Positions 10,841-25,800 of a stretch of 64,000 nt of DNA are shown one piece after another; position 1 is the first letter of the stretch, and each line of letters starts with the position of its first letter. This DNA comes from Sapria himalayana (lineage: Eukaryota; Streptophyta; Magnoliopsida; Malpighiales; Rafflesiaceae), in contig JAREIK010005317.1 of the NCBI GenBank assembly GCA_029783825.1, forward strand, positions 35,001 through 99,000, written 5' to 3'. A program made the translations under genes and the position numbers. Under the pieces are notes generated by a model. That model was not told the DNA's origin. It searched no databases and was given only the letters and a program-made list of their open reading frames with translations.

Positions 10841-11388
10841 AGTGATGAAAATTATTTCTAACCCAAATAGCTATGGAAATTCCTTAGATAAATGGATATA
10901 TTTCGTGAAAAAAAATTTAAGGAATAATCGCTTGCAATAAAATATAAAATAGTAAAAAAAACATTTCAGATAATAATTTAGCAATGTATTTTGTCTCGAT
11001 CTAATTAGCTAGAGAAATTCCATCACTAAATCCAACGCTATATCCGTCGCTAAATTCTACACTTTTATTTGCAATAAATTTATGAAAATACATTAGCGAT
11101 GAAAATTTTTTAACCAAATATTTCCATTACTAATCCATCACTAAATACTTTGCTAAATTCTCCACTTTTCTTTGCGTGGAAATCTTCAAAAATATTAGTA
11201 TTAGAATATTTTCAATCAAATATTTCCATCTCTAATCCATCACTAATCCATCACTAATCCATCATAAAATTTTAATTTAATCTAAAATCAAAAATTTTTT
11301 GTTATTCCCTAGCTAATGCCTCGCAAATTAGCTAGGGATATTATATCAAGCTAACTTTTTCGAGCTAAATCAATATTTTCTTATAGTG
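10840..11388. mobile_element. CACTA element end (third copy), terminus at 11388
   Basis: Read on the minus strand the terminus is CACTATAAGAAAATATTG, followed by TTAGCT and TTAGTGATGG subterminal motifs. The sequence is related to the right end of the element at 3.9-9.0 kb and, inverted, to 33726 onwards. The TCTA tract begins at the very next bases. The other end of this copy was not found. Confidence 0.78.
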
Positions 11389-12554
11389 TTATCTATCTAT
11401 CTATTAATCTGACTATTTCTTTATCAGTCTATCTTTCTATATCTTTATCTATCAATTTATCTCTCTCTATGTGTATATCTATCTATCTATCTATTTGTCT
11501 GCCTATCTTTTTTTCTATTTATTTATCAGTCAGTTTTTATATATATCTATCAATCTATCTATATGTATATTTGTCTATTAATCTACATTTTTATTAGCCT
11601 AAGTGTGTATTTGTTTATCGGTCTATCTTTCTATATCTTTTTATGTCTGTGTGTATATGGCTATATATTTATCTTTCTATCTCTCTTTTTTTATATGTCT
11701 ATCTATTTAACTATCTATCTATTTATCTATCAATCTATCTATATATGTGATGTCTGATTGTCTATCTATATGTCTATCTGATAATCTTTCTATCCATCCA
11801 TCTATTTGTTTGTCTATTTTTTCTTTATCTATCTATCTATATATCTATGCATCTTTCTATTCATATATATTTCTATATGTCTATCTATCTAATTGCCTAA
11901 CTTTCTAATTATCTAACTATATATCTAGCTATTTATCAAACTATCAAACTTTAAATTAAACTATTAGTCTATTTGAATATCTATCTATCTCTTTATCTTT
12001 TTATATGTTTGTCTTTATCTATCTATCTATCTATATGTATATCTATCTATCTGTCTGTCTGTCTGTCTATATATTTGTCTATTTGTCTATTTGTCTATAT
12101 GTCTAGTAGTGTTTCTGTCTATCTATCTATCTATCAATGTGCCTAGGCATCTAAATGTTTATGAGTTTATCATTCTATCTATCTATCATTTTATCTATAT
12201 AACTATGTATCTGTCTATTTGTCTATGAATCTATCTATCTGTCAGATCATCTATCAATCTTCCTATCTATTTATCAGTTTATCTGGTTTATCTATTTGCC
12301 TATATATCTATCAATCTGTCTATGTACATATTTTCCTATCATTTTATTTGTCTACCTATCTTTCAATATATCTATCTATATATCTATCTATCTTTTTGTT
12401 TATCTATCTATTTGTCGATCTATGCATTTATATATCTATCTTTCTGTCTTTTACTCTATCTACCAATATACCTTTCTAATTATATCTATCTATCTATCTA
12501 TATATCCTTTTGCATATCTATTTATCTAACTATTTATTTATTTATCTATTTATC

Positions 12555-12585
<31 letters not shown>

Positions 12586-15500
12586 CTTTCTATCTGGCAA
12601 TGTGTCAATGTGTCTATCTGTCTTTCTAACTCTCTTTTTGTCTATATATCTATCATTCTATCTATCTATCATTCAGTCTATCTGTTTGTCATTCTATCTA
12701 TCTATCTACCTATCTGTCTGTCTATATATCTATCAATAAATTAATCTTTCTATCTTTTTATCTATCTAACTATCTGTCTATCTTTCTATGCATCCATCCA
12801 TCTATTTATATATTTGATATGTGTCTATCTATCTTTCTATCTATCTATCTATTAATATATCTATATATCTATCTATCTATCTGTCGATCTATCAATTTTA
12901 CTATTTATCAATCTATCTGATTTATCTATCTAACTATCTATCTATCTTTTTATCTATCTATCTAGTTGTTTACCTATCTATATGTCTATCAATCTATATG
13001 TCTATCTATCTATCAATATATCTTTTTGGCTAACTATTTATCTATCTATATGTATATCTATCTATACATCTATTTATCTTTAATATTTGTCTTTCTATCT
13101 ATTTGTCTATCAGTATATCTTTTTATTAAATATATATGTCTATTTGTTTATCTTTCTAAGTGTATATCAATCAATCAATCTTTCTATCTATCTATTTATT
13201 AAATAGTCAATCTATTTATAGTCTATCTATATATATATTTAACTTTCTCTCCATCTATTTATTATTTATCTATCTGTGTATCTATCTATAAGTATATCTT
13301 TCTATGTATCAATTTGTCTATTGATTTATCTATTTATCATTCTATCTATCTATAAATCTATGTAGCTATCGATCTATTTATTTGTGTATCTATCTATCTG
13401 TTCATGTGTATATTTAGCTATTTATCTATAAGTCAGCAGTTTATCTTTCTATATGCCTATTTTTCTATCAATCCATCTATCTATATGTCTATCTAGCTAT
13501 CTATCAATCTATCTATCTCTCTATCCATCTATCTATCTATATGTCTATCTTTCTATCTATTTATCCATCTATATTTCTATATATCTATCTATCTATATAT
13601 CTATCTATTTGTCTATCTATCTATCTATTTATCTATTTGTTTATCTTTTTATTTTCAATCTGTCAATCTATCTATTTGTCTCTCTCTCTCTCTATCTCTC
13701 TATCTATTTGTCTAACCTCTATTTTTCAATCTATTTATCTATCTATATGACTATTTTTTATCTTTTTATCTATCTATATGGCTATTTCTCTAACTTTCTA
13801 ACTTACTATTTATCTAACAATCTATATGTCTACCTGTCTATATCTCTATTTATCTATATATCTATCTGTCTATCTTTCTAAATCCTTATCTATTCATATG
13901 TCTATTCGTCTAAATGTCTATCTATTTATTTGTCTAATTATTTAATTATCTATTTTTTTATTTATCTAAATGTATATCTATCTAAATATCTATATGTCTA
14001 GATGTTTATCTATCTAAATGGTATATGTGTCTATCTATATATTTTTCAATTTATCAATCTATTCTTCTATCTATATATATTTCTGTATATCTATCTAATT
14101 AAATAAATTTCTAACTATCTATCAAACATTGTATCTATATAACTATACAATAATATTTGTATCTTTTAGTCGATCTATCAATTAACCTATCAATCTTTCT
14201 ATCTTCGATCTATGTATCAATCTATTAGTCTATCTATCTATGTGTTTATTAGTCTATCTATCAGTCTATCTATCAGTCTATCTATATGTCTATCTATCTA
14301 TCTATCTGTCTATCTCTCTGTTTATCTATCTTTATGACTATCTATTTATCTATCTATCTATTTAAATGTCTATTTTTTTATCTTTCTATATATTTAACTT
14401 TCAATCTTTCTATATTTGTATCTATCTATATATCTATCTATTCGTATATCTCTTTCTTTGTATGTCTAGCTATCCATCAATTTATTTATCTATCTATATG
14501 TCTATCTATCTATCTATTTATTATTCTATCTTTCTATTAAGTAATCTATCTATTTATCTATTTATCAATAGATCTTTCGATCTATCTATCTATTTTTCTA
14601 CCTGCCTATTTGTCTAAATTTCTATATTTCTAACTATATATTTATTAATCTATCTATCAATCAATCTATTTATTTATATATCTATTTATCTAACAATCTA
14701 TTTATCTATTTCTATAACTATCTATCTATTTATCTATCAGGTTTTTTGTCTATCTATCTATCTTTCAGGATTTTGTCTATCTATCTATTTTCAAGCTATC
14801 AAACTGTCTATTTATTGATATCTCTATTTATCTATCTATCTATCTATATATCTATCTATATATTTGTCTGTCTATCTATTTTTCAATCTGGTTATCTATC
14901 TAAATTTTTATTTTTTTATATTTTATCTATCTATATGTTTTTTGTCAACCTTTTTAACTATCTATCTAACTATTTATCTATCAATCTATCTATCTCTTTA
15001 TTTGTCTATATCTCTATAAATATATAAGACTATAAGTATATATGTCTCTCTGTCTATCTGTCTATTTGACTATTTTTCTAATTGTCTATTTGTTTATCAA
15101 TCTAGTGGCTAACTAACTAAATGTCTATCTATCTAAATGTATATCTTACTATTTGTATATCTATCAATCTATCTATTTATCTATTAATCTATCACTCTAT
15201 TATATATGTCTATTTGTCTAATTAACTAAATTTATAACTATCTATCTATTAATTTTTTTTGTGTATAACAATCTAACTATATTTTGTTATATAAGTATAA
15301 TAGTCTATTTGCCTCTTTGTCTTTCTATATATATATCTATCTATATATCTATCTATCTATTTATCGATCTATCTATATGTCTATCTGTGTATATGTTTAT
15401 CTATCTATCTACCTATCTTTCTATCTATCTATATATCTATTTGTCTATCTATCTATACGTCTAACTACCTCTTTATCTATCTATATTTTTATATTTTTAT

Positions 15501-17179
15501 CTATCTATCTATCAATATATCTATATGTTTATCAATCTAACTCTCTATAAATATATCTATCTATTTATTTTCTATATATCTATCTTTATATGTTTTTATA
15601 TTTCTATCTATCTATCTATCTGCCTATCAATTTATTTGTCTATCTATTTATCTATCTATCTATATATATATATCTATATATCTAAATGTCTATCTATCTA
15701 TCTATCTATATATCTTTCTATCTATATATGTATCTATTTGTATATATTTCTATCTATCTATATGTATATCTGTCTATCTATCTATCTATTTATCAATCTA
15801 TTTGTCTATCTATATATCTATCTATCAATCTAGCTATTTGTCTAATTATCTATTTGTCTAACTGTCTATCAATCTATCAATCTATCTATCTGTATATCTA
15901 TCTATCACTAAATCTATCAGACTATATATTAGTCCATCAGTGTTTTTATCTTTCTGTCTATCTATATATCTATTTATGTGTCTATATGTTTATCTATTAA
16001 TCTATTTATCTATCTATCTAAATAGTTGTCTTTCTATCTATCTATCTACCTATCTATTTTCCGATATGTCTATATTTCTATCTATCTATTCGTCAATCTA
16101 TCATTCTACCTATCTATCTATCTATCTTAATATCTATCTATTTTTCTATTAATCTTTCTATTTGTCAATTATTTTATCATTCTATGTGTTTTTTTATCTA
16201 TCTATCAATATATCTATCTAACTATCTAAGTATATATATGATTTTGTCTCGATATGTCTATCTATCTATATGTCAATTTGTCTATTTGTCTAGTTGTCTA
16301 GTAGTCTATATATATATCTATCTATCTATATATCTATTTATCGATCTGTCGATGTTTTCGTATATCTATATATCTATCTGTCTGTCAATATTTCTATTTG
16401 TCTAACTATCCATCTATCTTTCTATTTGATTATATGTCTATCTATAGATCAATCTATATGTGTAACTGTTTAACTGTCTATCATTCATTCATTCTATCTA
16501 TATGTCTAACTATCTATTTGTCATCATATATATCTGTCTATCGATCAATTTGTCTATGTATCTATCTATATATCTAGCTATTTATCTATCTATATGTTTA
16601 TCTATCAATCTATTGATATATCTTTATATATATGTATCTATTTTTTTATCTATCTATATGTCTATTTATCTATATGCCTATCTATCTATAAATTTGTTTA
16701 TCTAGCTATCATTCTAATTGAATATCAATCTATCTATTTGTCTCTCTAACTATCATTCTATCTATGTATCTATATATCTATCTATCTATTTATTTATCTA
16801 TCTATCTTTCTATCTATCATTTTTTATATCAATATATCAATCAATCAATTAATCTATCTATCTATATGTCTATCTATCTATCTATTAATTAGTCTATCAG
16901 TATATATGACAATCTATTTATCTGTTTGTCCGTACATCTTTCTATGTATCTATTTTTCTATCTATATATCTAGGTATTTATCTATCTAACTAGCTTATTA
17001 CCCTTATTTAAATTAATCCATCAGTCAATCTATCTATACGTCTATCTATATATCTATCAGTCTATCTACTTATCTATTATTGTACCTATCAATCTTAGTT
17101 GTCTATCTATCTATCCGACTATAAGTAGATCATTTTATTTATCTATCTATCTATCAATATAACTATCTATCTATCTTTG

Positions 17180-17182
<3 letters not shown>

Positions 17183-17229
<47 letters not shown>
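17183..17229. repeat. TA dinucleotide run
   Basis: A pure TA run of about 47 bases inside the TCTA tract; able to form a cruciform. Confidence 0.9.
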
Positions 17230-17231
<2 letters not shown>

Positions 17232-17410
17232 ATCTATCTATCTATCCTTCTATATTTCTAAATATATATCAATCTATATGTATTTCTATCTATTTGTCTA
17301 TCAGTCGATTTATCTATCTGCCTATTTGTCTATCTATTTATATGTCATTCTATATATCTTTCTATGTGGCTATGAAGTTATTTATCTATCTATATATCTT
17401 TCAATCTATC

Positions 17411-17457
<47 letters not shown>

Positions 17458-18154
17458 CTATTTATATGTCTATATATTTTTCGATCTCTCTCTATATCTA
17501 TCTATCTAATGATTTGTCTATTTATCTATCTATTTCTATATCTGTCTATTTTAAGATTTATCTATTTGTCTATCTGCGTATCTATCTATCTATCTATCCA
17601 TATATCTGCCGATCTATCTATCTATCAATTTATATATTTTCTTATCTTTGTACCTATCTATCTATTTATCATTATATATATATTTTTCTCTCTAGTTGTC
17701 TATTAGTGTATCACTCTAACTATCTATCTGTAAATTTGGCTATCAATCACTTAATCTATCTATCTATCTTTCTTTTTGTCTATGTATCTATCTGTCTATA
17801 TATATCTATCTGTCTATCTATTTGCATATCTTTCTATTTATCTATCTATATATCAATGTGTGTATTTATAAATGTATCTATCTATCTATTTATCTATCTT
17901 TCTGCTTATCTATTTTTATATCTATATGTATATCTTTATGTTTATTTATTAATCTGTCTATCTATATATATTTCAATTTTTATGTCTATCTATCTATCTA
18001 TTTGTCTATTTATCTATCTATCTATTTTTGTATCTATCTGTCTATCTATCTATCTACATATTTATCTATCTATAAGTTTATCTATCTGTCTTTCTATCTC
18101 ACTATCTATCTACCTATCTGTCAATCTATATCTCTATATCTCACTATATACCTA

Positions 18155-18203
<49 letters not shown>

Positions 18204-18375
18204 ATATGTCTCTCTATCTATCTATCTATATATTTGTATTTCTATTATTATATCTAACTATCTATCTATCTGTCATTGCCTATTCTTTCTCTCTTTCTAT
18301 TTATCTAATTGTTTATCAATCTAACTATGTATCTATAAATCTAACTATTTGTCTATTTGTCTTTCTGTCTATATA

Positions 18376-18378
<3 letters not shown>

Positions 18379-18436
<58 letters not shown>
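18379..18436. repeat. AT dinucleotide run
   Basis: A pure AT run of about 58 bases, the longest in the window, inside the TCTA tract. Confidence 0.9.
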
Positions 18437-18438
<2 letters not shown>

Positions 18439-19539
18439 ATCTATATATCTATTTTCTATATATCTTTATATCTATCTATCTATCTATTTTACTGTCTATC
18501 TATCTATTTCTATATCTATCTAATAATCTATTATTATATTTATATATCTTTCTATTTGTCTATCTTTCTTTCTGTCTATCTATCTATCTGTTTATCTATT
18601 TAACTGTCTATCTATCTAACTATCTATATATTTATTTATCTATTTATCTATTTATCTATATATCTATTATATATTAATCTATTTATCTAGCTATCCGGCT
18701 ATCTGTATATATGTCTATAAAACTATCTTTCTATGTGTCTATGTATCTATATATCTATCTGTATATATCTTTGTCGATCTATCTTTCTATCTATCTGTCT
18801 ATATATCTGTCTAATATTTATTATCTATATATTTATCTATCTATCTGTCTATCATTTTGTTTATCTCTTTATCTGACTATCTATATAATTTTATATATAT
18901 TTATCTATCTATTTGTCAATCTGTCTATCTATGTGTCTATCTATCTATCTATATATATATATGTATGTTTGTCTATATATCTATCTATCAATCTCTCTTT
19001 CTTCCTTTTTGTCTATCTCTCTTTCAAACTATGTATCTATCTATTTATTTATCTATCTGTCTATCTTTCATTCTATTTCTATATCTATGTGTCTAACTAT
19101 TAATCTATCAATCTGACTATTTATCAATTTGCCAATCTATCTCTCTCTCTCTCTCTATATCTATTTGTCTATCTGTGTAACTATATAACTATGTAACTAT
19201 CATACTATCTTTCTTTCAATCAATTTCTCTATATGTCTATCCATGTATCTATCTATCTATCTACATTTATAAATTTAGATCAGTCTATTTCTATATCTAT
19301 CTATCTATATATTTACTTATCTATTTTCCTATCTATCTGTCTAAATGTAAATATATCTACGTGCCTATATGTCTATATGTCTATATGTCTATATGGCTAT
19401 CTGTCTATCTATCTATTTGTTGATCTACCTATCTATCTATTTGCTTATCCATCTAAGTATCTAAGTCTATATGTATATCTATCTATCATTCTTGCTATTT
19501 GTCTATATGTCTATTATTCTTTCTATGTGTCTAAGTATC

Positions 19540-19905
19540 TATCTATCTATCTGTATATCTTTTTATCTATCTGTCTTTCTATCTATTTGTTTATCTCTCT
19601 ATCTTTCTATCTTTCTATCTTTTTATCTTTCTTTCTGTGTTTAAGTATCTATCTATCTATATATCTTTTATCTATCTGTCTATCTATCTTTCTATTTGTC
19701 TATCTATTATATATCTCTCTATCTCTCCATCTGTCAATTTTTATATCTGTCAATCTGTCTATATATCTATCTATCTAAATGTTAATTTGTAAATTTATTA
19801 ATCTGATATCTTTCTATCTATCTATTTTTCTATCTATCCATCTATCTATATATCTATCTCTCTAGTTTTCTATTAGTCTATTACTATGACTATCTATATA
19901 TCAAT
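19540..19905. repeat. Higher-order block in TCTA tract, related to 29500-29910
   Basis: Shares ordered variant words with 29500-29910: TTTCTT runs, TAAGTATCTATC, AATTTGTAAATTTAT, and TTTTCTATTAGTCTAT. The shared order of variants shows copying of a longer block, not independent expansion. Confidence 0.65.
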
Positions 19906-20150
19906 TTAACTATCTATCTATCTGTCTATCTTTTTATCTGCCTATCTATCTAACTGTCTATTTATCTAGTTTTCTACTGGTTTATCTTTATAACTATCTA
20001 TTTGTCTAACTGTTTATTTCTATAAATAAATATATGTCTATCTATCTATTTGTGTAACTATCTAACTATCTTTCAATCTAATTTAGTATCTGTCTGTGTA
20101 TATCAATCTATTAGTCAACCTATCTATCAATCTATCTCTTGTATATGTAA

Positions 20151-20625
20151 TTTATTTTTACTTTATAATCTGTTTTAATATTTTCATGTAAGTGCATGAA
20201 AAGAAATATTAAAAGCCCGGGGATGCATCAGTAGCACAATAACAGAGGTCCCGCTTCAGTTAAATGAACCGAATGTTTATTTTTTCATATAAAACGATTT
20301 GTATTTATTTTTCGGGCGGCTGTTTTGACTCGGTTGAACTGTTCATCTTCCCTCTCCTCTCTCTCTGCGTGATTTCGTGCCTGCCAAATGCTGCATACTG
20401 TAAGATGTTCTGATTCTTGGTTTTAATCTGTAACGCATAAGCATTTTCTGGTGGAGGTAGCTAGTCGTACTGAGCGACTAGCGAACCACGTTATTTCATG
20501 TGTTGAATTTTTGTTTTTTGATTTTGTCGTGGATGTTGTTGGATTGGGATATATATATTGCTTGTTTCTGTGTTTCTGTTGTTTTCTATTTCTTTATCTC
20601 ACTACCCGTGGAAGCACAATTACCC
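20151..20625. other. Unique-sequence islet within the TCTA tract
   Basis: About 475 bases free of TCTA units and richer in CG dinucleotides than its surroundings. It has a pyrimidine-rich CTCTCTCTC stretch near 20355, a GTAAGATG donor-like word at 20400, and an 8-bp hairpin with arms 20460-20467 and 20475-20482. A short open frame at 20451-20684 has no recognisable motif and runs into the array. It could be a captured 5' exon and intron or an unidentified transposon fragment. Confidence 0.5.
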
Positions 20626-21091
20626 AACACTATCAATCTATAAGTTTATTTGTCTATATGTCTATAATTCAACCTGTCTATTAGTAATTAGTCTATAAAT
20701 TTATCAGTCAGACTATCTATTTACCTTTCTATCCATTTATCTAAATTTCTAATAGTCAATGCATCATTCTATCTATTTGTTTATCATATATCTATCTATC
20801 TGTGTACATGTTGATCTATCTATTTGACTATTATTCTACTTACCTATCTATTAATCTATATAAATATCTTTTGTATAAATGTCTATATATTATCAATCTA
20901 TCTATGTAACTGTCTATTTGTGTGTGTGTGTATATATATATATACACACAAATATATATATATATCAATTTATATCTATCAATCTATCTAATTGTTTATT
21001 TGTATATTTGTATATATATATACAAATATATATACAAATATATCAATCAATTTATATCTATGTAACTATCTATTTGTATATATATATTTAT

Positions 21092-21131
<40 letters not shown>

Positions 21132-21533
21132 ATCTATCTAATTGTCTTTCTACTTATTAGTGAATCATTCAATCTATATATCTATCAAGCTATATATCAA
21201 TTTATTTATCTCTATATCTATCTATCTATTAGTCTATCTATCTTTCTATCTGTTTATCTATTTGTTTGTCTCTCTATCTTTCTATTTGTCTATATGTCTA
21301 TCTAATTATGTGTCTATCTATCATCTATCTGTTTATCTGTTTGTTTGTCTATCTATCTTTCTATTTGTCTATATGTCTATCTAAATATGTGTTTATCTAT
21401 CATCTATCTTTATAGCTTTCTATTTGTCTATCTATATATCAAACTATTTATCTAACTATTTATATGTCAATATATCTATCAGCCTATCAGTCCATCTATC
21501 GATCTATCTATCTATCTGTTTGTTTTTCTATTT
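20626..21533. repeat. Degenerate TCTA tract, segment 2
   Basis: TCTA units with TATACAAA/TTTGTATA stretches at 20930-21120. A 79-bp unit starting near 21261 (TTTGTTTGTCT) is tandemly repeated at 21340. The segment ends at the 3' side of the LINE. Confidence 0.9.
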
Positions 21534-21537
21534 TTTT

Positions 21538-22889
21538 AGAAGTTTGTTTTATTATTAAATGTAACCATCTCTTTTGACGGAGGAATATCATTTGTACAAC
21601 CTTCTTGCTTGCTACCCTTTACCCGTTACACCCTCTTTTATCCTCCTATAAACCCCTAGTGGGTGTTCTAATTAACCATTTTGGCTTTGATTACTTTTTT
21701 TACATGAAACACTGGAGTTAGCTTTCCATTCTGAGTTTTGCCTTTTCGTTGGAATTAATATTCTGGATATGAAGTAATATTCTGAGTTTTGCCTTTTCGT
21801 TGGGTCTTTAACTATCCATTCTACCTCTCCTTAGCCTCTACTCATGCCTCCGTGTCTTATCCAGCTTCTAGTGACCTATCCTCACCATGCATCTTTATCT
21901 TAGCAATTGCACATCTTCATCTTACCTCTTTTTTGCTGGTATAGCCTGTCTGTATATTAACCTGTGGAAAATAAACCAGAAATTTCCCTTGCCCCTACCC
22001 TTCCCCTTGTCCATTCCCCTAACACATCATGCTCCTAGCTGTGTATTCTGAGTACATAGTACTCAGCAGGAGGGGGATGCTCTTCTGGACCTTAGCCATC
22101 TATGGCAGCAAAGAAAGCCAGAAAGCTCCTTCACCCTAGCTACTGCCAATATCTTTCTCAGTGCATAGTACATAGGCAGCAGCTTCTGCCCTTCTCCCTA
22201 GCTACTGCCAAACTTCCTAGCAGCATATTTCCTACAGAAAACATAAAGCTAGATGGCATACCATGCCTTTTGAAGCTTGCCTCCGGTGTCTTTTCTAATC
22301 TACTCACAGAATTTTCTTCCACAAGTAGATGATTATAGCCACCTTCTAACAGCTCCTTTCTTGGTGGTGTATCCCGACATCCCAATTATATATAACCATT
22401 ACAAGACAGCATACCTATACTCTAATAACACTCCTGCCGTTGGGCTTTTCATCAATCTGCTATTCCTCAGCTTCTGCTTGCTACCACCTGAACAACTAAA
22501 AGCAAAACCAAATCCAAGGAAACAGCGGCATATTCTCTATACCACCTTGATTACAACTATAATTAAATTACTATGGTATTATGTGAGCCCTTGACTGTGA
22601 GTTAGCTTAAGGTCTTTTCATTAGTAGTCGCCCCTCAGGACCAGGGTGACTCTTACACCGCACAAGACCTGCTCTTAGATTACATGCGAAGTTATCCATG
22701 TTACAGTCAGTGTAATTTAGAATAAAAACTGCAAATTCTCAATTAAGAAGAATAGAATGCATGCCCACCCGCTCCCCCCCCTTTTTTTTAATCTTTTAAC
22801 TTCTGAATTCTAATATACGGTAAACCTATTTTATCTAGTTTTACCATACCCTTGTACCTATTTGGAATACTATGTTCATCAAATTCCTA
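21538..22889 (-). other. LINE 3' untranslated region (probable)
   Basis: About 1.35 kb between the RNase H stop and the T run, without a coding signal I recognise. CCCTAGCTACTGCCAA occurs at 22132 and 22195, and ATATTCTGAGTTTTGCC-like words occur at about 21730 and 21778, so short direct repeats are present. Open frames at 22102-22332 (plus) and 22158-22385 (minus) have no family resemblance. Assignment to the LINE rests on position. Confidence 0.5.
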
Positions 22890-25800
22890 TTAAACTTTCG
22901 TCCTGCCCTCTTCTGCTAATTTATCTACCAAGGCGTTCGACTCTCTAAATATATGCCTCATTTCTCCTTTTAATTCTTTTAATAATTTTTTTATTCTACT
23001 GATATCCTTCTCAAATCTTTATAAATCTATTTTACCTAGCACTAGGTCTACCTGTGGACTTGAATCAACTTGCACTTGAATATTTAGATAGCCATTAATT
23101 TTGCAGATATTGAGGCCTTTCTCCAGGGCCATAATCTCTGCATGTAAAGCAGAGGAGGCATGTCCCTACATTGGGAAAGCTCTCATTAGATTTCCATCCT
23201 AATTTCTTATGATTCCACCCCCTCCTGCTGCTCCCATCTCTCTCTTGAAGCTGCCATCCGTATTTAAAACTAAACCACCTTGTGGGGGTTTACTCTAGCT
23301 GATAATTTTAATATCCGGCAGCTTTCTCTTATATACTGTAATGCCCCATCCTTTTATCCTTTTCCTTTCTAGTTCTATATCTGTAAGTCTCAATGGATAA
23401 CAAGCCGAGATAAAAGCTATTTCTCTTTTAATCTCTTCTAAAATATTATGAACATCCATTGGGGAATTTTCTAATCTGCTTTTATTTCTGGCTTTCCATA
23501 AGCACCAAATTGCTATATATGGAATGTAGTCTCTCAATCACATAATTATCTTGTTCTTTGAGTGCTTACGATGCCATTTTCTTAATCTATCTTTGATATT
23601 TTTTGTTCCTTTCTCTATATCTACTTCTGCTTCTAAAATATTCCATAAGCTTTTAGCAATTTTGCCTGTTGAAAATAGATTGTTCGTGTTTTCTATCTCT
23701 CAACCACAGCACTCGCATCTAGATACTAAGCTTATTCCTTTTCTTTGAATATTTTCATCTACCGGGATAATATTTGAAAGAATTTTCCATGTGAAAATGT
23801 TTATTTTCTGTGATGTCTTTTTTGTCCATGCTTCTTTATATAAATCTTGCATAGGCTTTTTCTTTCTTACCAGTTCTTTAGCACTTATTATTGTAAAATT
23901 TCCCTGCTGATTTAGAGTCCATTTCCAGCCGCTATTGGTCAATATAGCGTGTTTTTCAATCGTGTTCTGTTGCTTACACATCATTTTCTAGCTTTTCGAG
24001 GCTCTTTTTACATTTTTAAAAGCTTTGTTACCTAACTCGTATCTTGCTTTTATGTATGCTGCCCAAAGGCCACCATTCTCCTTTAGGAACCACCAATTTT
24101 TGCAAGCCCATGCCTTGTTTATATCACTTAGACCGAGGAACCCTAGCCTAGACTCCTCCTTTGGGTAACATAAATCTTCCCATTTTCTCCAGTGTAGCTT
24201 GTTTTTTCCTTCTTTTTTTCCCCATAAAAATTAGCCATTTCTCTTTCCAGTTTCTTTATTAAGCTTTTTGGTGGCTATATTGACATTAGGATATGGGCCA
24301 GTGAACTTTGCAAAACATGTGAGATTAGCGTAATTCTTCCTGCTATGCTTAATAATTCTTCTTTCCAACCTGCTATTTTCTTTCTCAATTTATATACTAA
24401 GTAGGCTAAGTATTCTTCCTTAAGCCTTCCTTCATAAATCGGACAAGCCAGATACAATAGAGTATCTAATTTTTGTGCGAAGCCCGTTATTTTTATTATC
24501 TTTTGTGCTATACTTTCAGGTGCTTTTCTTGCTATTAGGAATTGACATTTATTTTTGTTCAGCACTTGCCATGTTTCTTCTTCAAGTGTTTGTAGTAGCT
24601 TTATCATGGATCTCATGTATCAGCTACTAGTATTTATGAAAACAATAATATCATCTGCATAATCTAAGCAGCTTACATGAGGTGTATTTCTTGGCTGTTT
24701 AAAAGTAAGTATGTTTCCTGCTTTCATTTCCAATTTTAAATTTATGATGAATAATTCTAAGTAAATGTTAAACAGAGAAGGCGAGAGTGGATCGCCTTGC
24801 TGGAGACCTATTTTCATTTTAAATTCCTCTCCTACCTGACCATTTATTAGAATTTTAACCCATGCGCACGAAATACATCTATATATTAGATCTATCCAAA
24901 ATTCTGAGAATCCCATCATTCTCATTAAGTAACATAGGGTGTCCCATTCTACTCTATCAAAAGCTTTTGATAAATCCAATTTCATTATTACATTTTGCCC
25001 TCTAGATTTTGCTCTTATCTCTTTTATCATTTTTGTGGCTAAATTTATATTTTTCATCATTAGCCTGTTCTTTATAAAGCATGTCTGCTCAGGAGATATG
25101 ATAGCGGGAAGAATCTTACTAAGTCTATTTTAAAGTAATTTTGCTAGAATCTTATAAATCGTGTTACATAGACTAATTGGTCTGTAATATTCTACTCTCG
25201 GCAGGTTAGCCTTCTTTGGAATCAAGATAATATATGACTTACCCCATGTTTTAGTAAAGTCTGCCCCGGAAAAAAAATCCAATTAATAGCTATTGTTAGG
25301 TCTTTTTTGATGATGAGCCAGACCTATTGGAAGAAGCCATTGTTCCACCCATCTGGGCCTCCTGCTCTATCTTTGTAGACATTGAAAACTACTTCTTTAA
25401 TTTCTTCTTCGCTTGGGGATTCTTCAAGCATATTATTATCCTCCTCCTTTATTTTTCTTTCAATATTCTGCATTAAAGATCGTTTTCTTGAAATACTCAA
25501 CCCGCATAAATGGCTTTTAAAGAAGTCTTCTATTGTGCTTTTTATTTCTCCTTCATCTTCTATCTATTCCCCATTAGTGGCTTTTAGACCTCTTATTCTT
25601 TGTTTCTCTAATTTTAGTTTTGCCGTAGCATTAAAAAATTTTGTATTTTTATCACCTTCTTTTAACCATTTAATTTTTTCCCTCTGTTTCCAAAAGGCTT
25701 CTTCCATGTGCATTCTGAGCCTTAGCTCAGCTTTTGCTTTGCTTACTTTTATCCTAGAGTTATCATCTAAATCATTCTCATATTGTATTTCTAATAAAGC

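Larger units (their letters stand above)
11389..20150. repeat. Degenerate TCTA tetranucleotide tract, segment 1 (8.8 kb)
   Basis: Continuous TCTA units with frequent single-base variants (TTTA, TCTG, TCAA, TCTT) and embedded TA runs. The plus strand has no in-frame stops in a perfect array, which yields many open frames of Ser-Ile-Tyr-Leu repeats (the longest 17466-18257); none is called as a gene. It directly abuts the CACTA terminus at 11388. Confidence 0.95.

Noticed and set aside
17466..18257. 263-codon plus-strand open frame (and dozens of similar ones) over the TCTA tract
   Set aside because: The repeat has no stop codon in any plus frame, overlapping frames are equally open, and the product is only Ser/Ile/Tyr/Leu cycling. 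No evidence of a gene.
11389..20150. CRISPR-like repeat-spacer structure
   Set aside because: No conserved repeat with unique spacers; the array is a simple tetranucleotide family in a plant-like context.
22102..22594. Open frames in the LINE 3' region
   Set aside because: No family resemblance; overlapping frames on both strands; most likely untranslated sequence.
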